The notes under the pieces were generated by a model that was given only the letters and a program-made list of their open reading frames with translations, was not told where the DNA came from and made no database searches. DNA of 64,000 nt from DASZBX01 sp035943635 (GTDB taxonomy: Bacteria; Actinomycetota; Actinomycetes; Streptomycetales; Catenulisporaceae), in contig DASZBX010000066.1 in the NCBI GenBank assembly GCA_035943635.1, positions 26,486 through 90,485 of the forward strand, written 5' to 3'. Below are positions 57,789 through 64,000 of this stretch, in pieces (position 1 is the first letter of the stretch; each line of letters opens with the position of its first letter). The translations under genes were made by a program, and so were the position numbers.

Positions 57789-59161
57789 GCCCCGTCTCCC
57801 GGGCAACACACACGGCGCTGCACCGTTTACGCCGTCTGCCGCGCCTTCGTCCCGGCCGGCGGCGCACGCGCGCCGAGGACACAGCCAACGCCCAAGCAGA
57901 ACGACACACGGTCCTGGTGCTCGATCTGAGCCTGCGGATCGCAGAGCGGCTGCTGGCCGCAGGAGAAGGCGCCGCGGACGTGGAAACGGCGATGCTCACG
58001 GTCCTGCGCGCCTACGGGCGCACGGACTGCGAGCCGCAGGTCACGTTCACGATGATCTCCGTCAGCCGTCAGGTCGGGCAGCACACCGCACCGGTGACCA
58101 TCACCCGCACCGTGCGCCGCCGCAAGCCCGATTATCAACGGCTCGTGGCGCTCTACCAGCTCATCAGCCAGATCACCAGGCGCCCGCCGGACACCGACCA
58201 GGCGCGCCGCGACCTGGACGCGATCGACGCCCAGCGGCCACCGTATCCCGCCTGGATCCACGCGTTCGCCCCCGGCGTCCTGGCCGCCAGCGCCTCCCTG
58301 CTGGTCAGCGGACGATCCGATGCCAGGGCCTGGATCACCTTCGCTCTCGCCTTCCTCGCCGCCGTCGCGGGCAGCAGACTCGCCGCGGCGCTGGCCACCT
58401 TGAGCCTGGCGGACTTCTACCTCAACGCGGCCGCCGCCGTACCCGCCGCCGCCGCGGGCGTCGGCCTGGCCCTGACCGGTGCGGGCCTGGGCGGCTCGGC
58501 CGTCGTCACCGGCTCCCTGTTCGCCCTCTTCCCGGGCCGGACCCTGGTCGGCGCGATCGAGGACGGGCTGACCGGCTTCTACCTCACCGCCGCCGCCCGC
58601 CTGCTCGAAGTGCTCTTCCTGGTCGCCGGGATCATCATCGGCGTCCTCGCGGTCCTGCCCGCCGGAGTGCGCCTCGGCGCGGCCTTCGCACCCGAGGGGG
58701 GATTCGACCACAGCCTGTCCTCACCAGTGCAGATTCCCGCCGCCGCAGTCCTCGCCGCCTGCCTCGCCATCATGGTGCGCACCCCGCGCGCCATCCTCCC
58801 GGCCACCGCCGTCGGCGGCGCCCTCGCCTGGACCGCCTTCGACCTGCTCGCCGGCACCTGGGACATCAATCCCATCGCCGCCACCGGCGTAGCCGCATTC
58901 AGCGCGGCACTGTTCGGCCAGTGCGCCTGCCTGCTGCGCCATCTGCCCCCGCTGCCCTACATCACCGGTGCCCTCGGGCCCCTGCTCCCCGGATCTCTGC
59001 TCTACACCGGTGTACTCGGCCTGGGACAGGGCAAGATCATCGATGGAGTGGCCGACCTCAGCAAGGCAGCGGCCACCGCACTCGCGCTCGCCGTCGGCGT
59101 CGGCATCGCCTCGGAGACCGCACGCCTGGCACGCACTCATCTTGCCGTCACCCGGCGCTAA
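57785..59161 (+). CDS. ThrE-family threonine/serine exporter
   Basis: The 458-residue protein has an N-terminal cytoplasmic part (about 1-165: ERLLAAGEGAADVETAMLTV, GRTDCEPQVTFTMISVS, the ThrE signature region) followed by about ten hydrophobic helices, so it looks like the fused ThrE form. ThrE-type proteins export threonine and serine, driven by the proton gradient. I chose GTG 57785 because it overlaps the MarC stop as GTGA. Next to arginine deiminase it could export citrulline or another amino acid, but this is inference. Confidence 0.85.
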   Translation: MSPVSRATHTALHRLRRLPRLRPGRRRTRAEDTANAQAERHTVLVLDLSLRIAERLLAAGEGAADVETAMLTVLRAYGRTDCEPQVTFTMISVSRQVGQHTAPVTITRTVRRRKPDYQRLVALYQLISQITRRPPDTDQARRDLDAIDAQRPPYPAWIHAFAPGVLAASASLLVSGRSDARAWITFALAFLAAVAGSRLAAALATLSLADFYLNAAAAVPAAAAGVGLALTGAGLGGSAVVTGSLFALFPGRTLVGAIEDGLTGFYLTAAARLLEVLFLVAGIIIGVLAVLPAGVRLGAAFAPEGGFDHSLSSPVQIPAAAVLAACLAIMVRTPRAILPATAVGGALAWTAFDLLAGTWDINPIAATGVAAFSAALFGQCACLLRHLPPLPYITGALGPLLPGSLLYTGVLGLGQGKIIDGVADLSKAAATALALAVGVGIASETARLARTHLAVTRR

Positions 59162-59397
59162 CAGCACAGCGCCCGAACAAGCCCGGCACCAGCCGGATTT
59201 CGACGAATCGTCAAGCGCAAGCATCGCAGTGCAGGAACCATGATCGACATCCTCGGCCAACGCGACAGCCGCGGTCTGCCCGCACACATCGACGATCGGC
59301 GCCGAGCGCGAGTAGTCAGACGCTGGTGCGCAACTCCATCACAGCAACGCATCCGCCTACGCTCACCATGCCGGTGGTCTCCGAGGACAATGGGGGC

Positions 59398-59607
59398 ATG
59401 ACGCGCGATCACACCGGCTCGGCGGAGTCGGTCGGCCATGGCGAGGACCTGCACGCCATGAATGTGGAACTGCTGTACACCGCAGGGGAACTCATCGAGA
59501 GCCTGACAGAGCGGATGGCGAGGACGCGCCTGCTGGTTCAGGAGAGTCACAGGCTCCGTCAGGAGTGCAGAGCCTGTGTGGCTCGGTCATACGATTCTGG
59601 GCGATGA
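59398..59607 (+). CDS. Small helical protein of unknown function (69 aa)
   Basis: An ATG at 59398 follows a G-rich stretch with GGGGG. The product ends in a long predicted helix (ELIESLTERMARTRLLVQES, HRLRQECRACVARS) with two cysteines. Similar short Arg/Glu-rich proteins with an L-RQECRA-like end are common as hypothetical genes in Streptomyces. No function can be assigned. Confidence 0.4.
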   Translation: MTRDHTGSAESVGHGEDLHAMNVELLYTAGELIESLTERMARTRLLVQESHRLRQECRACVARSYDSGR

Positions 59608-59653
59608 AGATGTGGTGTCTCCTCTCCTCCGCCGGCCTTGAGAGCATCGCGAG

Positions 59654-59780
59654 ATGCTGATCACCATCGCCTACCGGATCACCCGCAAACTCCTCGGCGC
59701 CCTGGCCACCGTCGCGCGCCGCGATGTCTCGAAGGACGTCGAACTTCTGGTCCTTCGCCAACTGATGAAACTCGGCTACC
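59654..59780 (+). pseudogene. Integrase/IS481-like transposase N-terminal fragment
   Basis: The frame starting MLITIAYRITRKLLGALATV, ARRDVSKDVELLVLRQ matches the N-terminus of actinomycete integrase-core transposases (ELLVLRHENAVLRRQ motif), then diverges within about 40 residues. No DDE core follows. Confidence 0.55.
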
Positions 59781-60263
59781 AGGTCACCGTCCGCCACGAC
59801 CTGCACCACGGACGTGTCATGCGAGCGGCAAGGCTCATGGTCAGCGCTGGGCCCGCGACAAACACCGGCGCAAGCCCACTGACGAGTTCGACGAAGTCCG
59901 GACCGGGGTCGGCGGGCGCACCACATCATCGTCGAGAATATTGCCGCCCGCGCCGGTACGATCAGCAAGACCCGCCGGGTTGCCTCGTGAATGTGCACCG
60001 CTATCGGCCCGGACGGCAAACCGGCCCTACACTGGCGCTTCGACCAAGATGTCCTGGCCGCCGCGCGCGGATTGGTACGCGCTGGGGATGATCGGATACC
60101 GCTCTCGGGGTCCGGGATCGCAAAGCGGCGTGTCCCGCGGGCCGGGCGTGTTCTCGTCACCGCGCGTGGGCGACTTCGTCTCCGTGGTCGCCGACCGGCG
60201 TTCGGACGCCTACGCCTGAGCATTCCAGTAGATCAATCGGATCCCGACGGCTTGGTGGCTACG
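59781..60263. other. Decayed region, no gene recognised
   Basis: About 480 bases between the integrase relic and the convergent membrane-protein gene. Short frames exist on the plus strand but none has an RBS, family motifs or continuous codon bias. It is probably degenerate mobile-element DNA. Confidence 0.3.
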
Positions 60264-60779
60264 TCAGGTTTGCCGGTCCCGCGCATTCCTCCACTTGGTC
60301 CGCCGTCGCCTGCGCCGGACGATCCCCGTGGCGATGCCCGCCGCGAACGCTCCGCCGACGATCGCGCAGTTGATCCGCCAGGACTGCGGCTGAGGGGAAA
60401 CGGGCGCGAACACCACGACCAGCAGGCCGGCGGCCAGCAGTCCGCCGACACCGTCGCCGCCATGGCGGGCGCAGAAACGCAGCCACCGCGGTGCGTCCTT
60501 CGCTGTGACCTTAGCGACCAGTGCGAATACCAGGAATGCGATTGCGAACATGCCCGTGTACGCCGCAGACAGCGCGAGCGGCACGACGAGTGCGAAACGC
60601 CAAGACCCGAGAAGACCCCTCGTGAACGCGCTGACAGCCCAGGCGGACAGACCGGTGGCGGCAGCGACGAGACAGACCTGCCACCCTGTTCGCCGAGCCC
60701 GGTCCTCGATGTCGCCCCGGAACATTTCGCGGATCTCGTCATCCGGGTCCGGTGGCGGGCCAGAGGCATGTCTCCCCAC
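60264..60779 (-). CDS. Small integral membrane protein of unknown function
   Basis: About 171 residues with four hydrophobic segments (VCLVAAATGLSAWAVSAF; FALVVPLALSAAYTGMFAIA; GVGGLLAAGLLVVVFAPV; INCAIVGGAFAAGIATGIV) and a basic C-terminus (VRRRRRRTKW). GTG 60779 is the most upstream start after which the sequence looks protein-like, but its RBS is poor; an ATG about 17 codons on is possible. No family recognised. It is transcribed alone. Confidence 0.5.
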   Translation of the reverse strand: MGRHASGPPPDPDDEIREMFRGDIEDRARRTGWQVCLVAAATGLSAWAVSAFTRGLLGSWRFALVVPLALSAAYTGMFAIAFLVFALVAKVTAKDAPRWLRFCARHGGDGVGGLLAAGLLVVVFAPVSPQPQSWRINCAIVGGAFAAGIATGIVRRRRRRTKWRNARDRQT

Positions 60780-60944
60780 GAAATGAGCATACTCTGGGCT
60801 AGGCAACGGCTTTGCTAGGACGACCGAGTCGATGCCTGCTTTCCGCGTCCTCGCGAAGGTACGGGAGTCGGCGTGTCGCGTGGATCTTCGTTTTCGCGCA
60901 GATCCCGCCGTCCGGCGTACTAGGCGGAGCGCCATCAAACTAAG

Positions 60945-60993
60945 CAAGGCCGTGGCCGGGCGGGGCTGCTCGCCTCGTCCGACCACGGCCTTG
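60945..60993 (-). terminator. Terminator after the large secreted protein gene
   Basis: CAAGGCCGTGG (60945-60955) and CCACGGCCTTG (60983-60993) are perfect reverse complements, with further pairing inside. It lies 31-79 bases beyond the stop of the minus-strand gene. Confidence 0.75.
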
Positions 60994-61023
60994 GTTGCTG
61001 TGATCAGTGTTTCTCGGTCTGGT

Positions 61024-63861
61024 CTACGGGAGTGTCCACTGTTGGTTGGCGCCGTCGTTGCAGTCCCAGATCTGGACCTGGGTCTGGTTGGCGGTGGCCG
61101 AGGCGGGGTCGTCCAGGCAGCGTCCGGAGGAGACGCTGACCAGTTCGCCGTTGGCTTCGGCGGTCCACTGCTGGTTGGTGCCGCCGTTGCAGTCCCAGAG
61201 TTCGACCTTGGTGCCGTTGGCGGTGCCCTGGCCGGTCACGTCCGCGCACTTGCCGTTGATCTGCAGCACTCCGTTGCTCACGGTCCAGGTCTGGGTCGGG
61301 CCGCCGTGGCAGTCGTAGATGATGACCGCGGTGCCGTCGGCGTTGAGGTTGTTGTCGTCCAGGCACTTGCCGGCGATTCCGGACGTGATCTCACCGGTGG
61401 TGGCGGCCACGGCGGTCCCGGTGAGTTTCTCCAGGATCGCGCCCTGCCCGTCGTCACCGGTGATCGAGTACTGGGCCGAGGCCGCCCCCAGGGCGGTGGG
61501 GGTGAACGTGATGGTCTGGGTGATGCTGTCGCCCGGGGACAATTGCTGGCCCTCGGAGACCGGGGTGCTGGTGTTGAACACGCCCACCGGGGGTGCGGCC
61601 TTGGTCAGGGTCAGGGTGATGTTCCCGGTGTTGGCGATGGTGAAGGTCTTGGTCGCCGACTGGCCCAGGGCGACCTGGCCGAAGTCCAGCGGGTTGGGCG
61701 AGATGCTCAGATGCGCCGCCCCGGTCACCGCCGTTCCGCTCAGCGGGACGCTCACCGCGCCCGCGCTGCTGGTGACCGTCAGCGAACCGCTCTGGTTCCC
61801 GGCCACGGTCGGGGTGTAGGTCACCGGGATCGAGACGGAGGCCCCTGCGGCCAGGGTGGATCCGTTGGCCGGGAATCCGGTGGCGCTGAACGGCGCTGTC
61901 GGCGCGGTGGAACCGGTGATCGTGACCGAGGCCGTACCGGTGTTGGTGATGCTCACGCTGACGGTGTTGTGCGCGCCGGTGGGCACCGTGCCGAACGCCA
62001 GCGTGCCGGGCGTGGCCCCGAGCCCGGTCTTCGTCCCGGTGCCGTGCAGGTCGAAGGACACCGTGCCGCTACTGGTGGTGAAGACCAGGCTGCCGGTCGC
62101 TCCGCCGGTGGCCGTGGGGGTGAAGGTGACCGGCACGCTCAGGGTCTGGCCGGTGCTCAGGCTGACCGGGAGCGCGGGCGCGGTGGCCCCGTAGGGCCCG
62201 GTGGCCGAGATCGCCGAGACCGTGACCGCGCGGGCCGCGGTGACGGTGACCGTCGTATGCCCGGTGCTACCCACCGCCACGCTGCCGAAGTCGGTCGGCG
62301 GGGAGGTCAGCGACGCGGTGGTGGGCCGGCCGAACGCGATCACGTGCCCGTCCCGGGTGCCGACGTAGACCCGGCCGGCGTCGGTGGCCGGGGTGGCGAA
62401 CTTGTTCGCGGTACCGATCGAGGCGGAGTAGCGCAGGTGCAGCTGGCCGTTCTGCGGCACCGCGTCATACGCCCGCAACTGCCCGCCGGAACCGTCAGAC
62501 CCACTGGAGTACACCACCCACACGATGGCCGACCCGGACGTGGTGCCGTCCGAGGTGACCACCGGGGCCCCGGAGGTGAACCCGAAGGTCGAGGAACTCG
62601 TCCCGGCCGAGGAGAGCACCGGCAGCCCACTGCCGTCCACCCCGTACTTCAAGGCCCGCAGATACCCCCCGTTCTCCACATCGTAGACGTAGCCCCCGTC
62701 ACCGCCCCAGAACGCCGGATGGTCCCAGGTACCGTTGTACGGACCGGCCGGCGCACCGACCGAGGCGTCCGCGCCCCCGGGCCCCTGGCCCATGCCACCG
62801 AGGTTGTCCCGATCCAGCAGGAACACCCGCCCGTCCTTGCCGCTCTGCACCATCAGGTGCGGGTGCGCGCTGGTACCGAACCCGGCGGGCAGGCCCATCG
62901 GGCCGCCGGCGCCGAAGTCGGTGTCGTCCTGGTCCAGCTTGCTGTTGTTGTTCGGGCTGAAGAAGTCCTTCGCGGTCAGCGAACCGTCACTGTTGACCTG
63001 CAACCGCACCACCGACTCACCCAGCGTGCCGGGCGGGCTGGTACCCGGGCCCGGCGCCGGGGACACCCCGTTGCCGGTGGCCACGATGATCCGGCCCGCA
63101 CCGTCAGAGACCAGACCACCGCCGGACTGCCAGATCCCGGCCTCCGCCGACGCCGACCCCGACTCGGTCGACCACAGCGTGGACATCGCCGGCGTGCTCG
63201 TCTTGACGCCCACGACATAACCGACGTACGGCCCGTAGTCACAGTTACTGGCGAACCCGGCGTACACCACACCCCCGAGCAGCAGCAGACCCGGACGCTG
63301 ATTGGCGGTCTCGGCATTGAACGTGTTGCCGGGATTGTTCGTGGCCTGCCCCTGGATCATCACCGGCCACCCGGACCGCTCGGCCCCGGTCGCCGGGTCG
63401 ATCGAGTGCATGTAGAAATGCGGGTGCGCCGCATCCGCACCGTCATTGACCTTGGCCACGAAGAACACCGAACCGGTAGCCGGGTCATACACCGGCGAAC
63501 TGGTGATACCGATGTTCGGCACCAGGTCCCCGCAACCCAGCGTCGAGGCAGGCCAGAACGGTCCCACACTACGCGACCACTTGACCGCGCCCGTGACCGC
63601 ATCCATACCGTAGATGTAGTTGTTCTCCGTCGCCGCCACCACGGTACCGCCCACGACCAGGGGCTGCGCGTACACCTGGCCGGCGACCGCAGTAGAGAAC
63701 AGCTGCCCGAAATCCGACGCCGACACCGCGGACGGCCCGAGATTCGGCTCATTCGGATCCCACCCGGTACGCAGGGTGTCGTACGAAACCGTCGTGTCAT
63801 CGGCCGCAGCCAAGCCGGGCAGCGCGACCAACCCGACACAGACCACCGCCAAGGTCACCAT
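61024..63861 (-). CDS. Large secreted protein: beta-propeller (PQQ/WD-like), ASH/HYDIN repeats, ricin-B lectin
   Basis: The 945-residue protein starts with a short signal (VTLAVVCVGLVALPGLAAAD). Residues about 25-465 form PQQ-like propeller blades: VYAQPLVVGGTVVAATENNY, ITSSPVYDPATGSVFFVAKV, PHLMVQSGKDGRVFLLDRDN, and GRVYVGTRDGHVIAFG. Then three Ig-like ASH/'choice-of-anchor D' repeats (about 475-795; LDFGQVALGQSATKTFTIAN and two relatives). A ricin-B domain (about 805-945) ends with CNGGTNQQWT and CNDGANQQWTLP. No PQQ-dehydrogenase catalytic Cys pair or metal site was seen, so it is probably a carbohydrate-binding structural or sensor protein rather than an enzyme. ATG 63861 follows a GGGGGAC site. 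Its ricin-B repeats resemble those of the GH5 protein. Confidence 0.85.
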   Translation of the reverse strand: MVTLAVVCVGLVALPGLAAADDTTVSYDTLRTGWDPNEPNLGPSAVSASDFGQLFSTAVAGQVYAQPLVVGGTVVAATENNYIYGMDAVTGAVKWSRSVGPFWPASTLGCGDLVPNIGITSSPVYDPATGSVFFVAKVNDGADAAHPHFYMHSIDPATGAERSGWPVMIQGQATNNPGNTFNAETANQRPGLLLLGGVVYAGFASNCDYGPYVGYVVGVKTSTPAMSTLWSTESGSASAEAGIWQSGGGLVSDGAGRIIVATGNGVSPAPGPGTSPPGTLGESVVRLQVNSDGSLTAKDFFSPNNNSKLDQDDTDFGAGGPMGLPAGFGTSAHPHLMVQSGKDGRVFLLDRDNLGGMGQGPGGADASVGAPAGPYNGTWDHPAFWGGDGGYVYDVENGGYLRALKYGVDGSGLPVLSSAGTSSSTFGFTSGAPVVTSDGTTSGSAIVWVVYSSGSDGSGGQLRAYDAVPQNGQLHLRYSASIGTANKFATPATDAGRVYVGTRDGHVIAFGRPTTASLTSPPTDFGSVAVGSTGHTTVTVTAARAVTVSAISATGPYGATAPALPVSLSTGQTLSVPVTFTPTATGGATGSLVFTTSSGTVSFDLHGTGTKTGLGATPGTLAFGTVPTGAHNTVSVSITNTGTASVTITGSTAPTAPFSATGFPANGSTLAAGASVSIPVTYTPTVAGNQSGSLTVTSSAGAVSVPLSGTAVTGAAHLSISPNPLDFGQVALGQSATKTFTIANTGNITLTLTKAAPPVGVFNTSTPVSEGQQLSPGDSITQTITFTPTALGAASAQYSITGDDGQGAILEKLTGTAVAATTGEITSGIAGKCLDDNNLNADGTAVIIYDCHGGPTQTWTVSNGVLQINGKCADVTGQGTANGTKVELWDCNGGTNQQWTAEANGELVSVSSGRCLDDPASATANQTQVQIWDCNDGANQQWTLP

Positions 63862-63929
63862 GGGCCGTCCCCCGGAGAGTAGACACCCCTTAACGTGGAT
63901 CTCGCACGATTCACAGGAAGGGGCAGTTG

Positions 63930-64000
63930 ATGCCACGCCCACCCAAACACTCTGAGGAGTTCCGGCGCGACGCGGTCGCGCTGGTGCGCTCGAGTCCGCA
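63930..64000 (+). CDS. Start of an IS3-type transposase OrfA, cut by the right edge
   Basis: ATG 63930 follows AAGGGG and encodes PRPPKHSEEFRRDAVALVRS, the typical N-terminus of IS3-family OrfA (helix-turn-helix transposase, TniA/OrfA-like EEFRRDAVALV motif). Only 23 complete codons are in the window. The element's left inverted repeat should lie between 63862 and 63929, but I could not define it. Confidence 0.7.
   Translation, partial: MPRPPKHSEEFRRDAVALVRSSP

Overview
This window is high-GC DNA from a filamentous actinomycete (Streptomyces or a close relative). The signs are very strong third-position GC, many GTG starts, stop/start overlaps of the ATGA, GTGA or TGATG kind, an AfsR/SARP regulator with rare TTA codons, and secreted carbohydrate-active proteins with ricin-B lectin domains. 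The genus cannot be fixed from sequence alone.

Layout. 0-2.7 kb: part of a DUF6286-like membrane gene, a sigma factor with only region 4, an Asp23-like gene, and remnants of two insertion sequences and of an ABC-three-component protein. 2.7-9.0 kb: the regulatory flank, with an AfsR/SARP regulator, a small secreted Cys-containing peptide, a transthyretin/HIU-hydrolase-like protein missing key residues, an HTH regulator and a DUF3995 membrane protein. 9.1-48.7 kb: about 39.6 kb on the minus strand in which nearly every gene touches or overlaps the next. In transcription order it holds KR, two hotdog dehydratase-like proteins, ACP, KS1, CLF1, KS2, CLF2, an alpha/beta-hydrolase/hotdog fusion, a DsbA/HCCA-isomerase-like protein, ABC ATPase, ABC permease, two NRPSs (six modules), MbtH, an NTF2-like protein, a 53-codon ORF, glutamate mutase S and E, and an SRPBCC protein. 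49.1-51.5 kb: a coupled pair, a free-standing AsnRS-like catalytic domain and a short GltB-like FMN domain. 51.8-52.4 kb: SpoIIE-phosphatase and IS1182 fragments. 52.6-54.9 kb: a secreted GH5 glycosidase behind two LacI-type palindromes. 55.0-55.6 kb: two decayed genes. 55.8-59.2 kb: arginine deiminase, MarC and ThrE. 59.4-64 kb: a small ORF, an integrase remnant, a small membrane protein, a large secreted beta-propeller/ASH/ricin-B protein, and the start of an IS3-type transposase.

How the genes work together (inference). A reducing type II PKS, with two KS-CLF pairs, one ACP, one KR and a possible heteromeric dehydratase, would build a polyene acyl chain. The DsbA-like protein may isomerise a double bond. 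The starter C domain of NRPS-A would attach the chain to the first amino acid. The six modules are C-A-T-E, C-A-T-E / C-A-T-E, C-A-T, C-A-T, C-A-T-TE, predicting a lipohexapeptide with D residues at positions 1-3. Position 2 reads as Ser and position 5 as Asp/Asn-type. The co-transcribed glutamate mutase makes 3-methylaspartate the best guess for position 5. The layout recalls cinnamoyl-lipid and polyene lipopeptide clusters (skyllamycin and ishigamide types). No phytoene-dehydrogenase-like aromatising oxidase is visible here, so a linear polyene chain is at least as likely as a cinnamoyl one. The ABC pair is the probable exporter, and the AfsR/SARP gene with two TTA codons the probable bldA-dependent switch.
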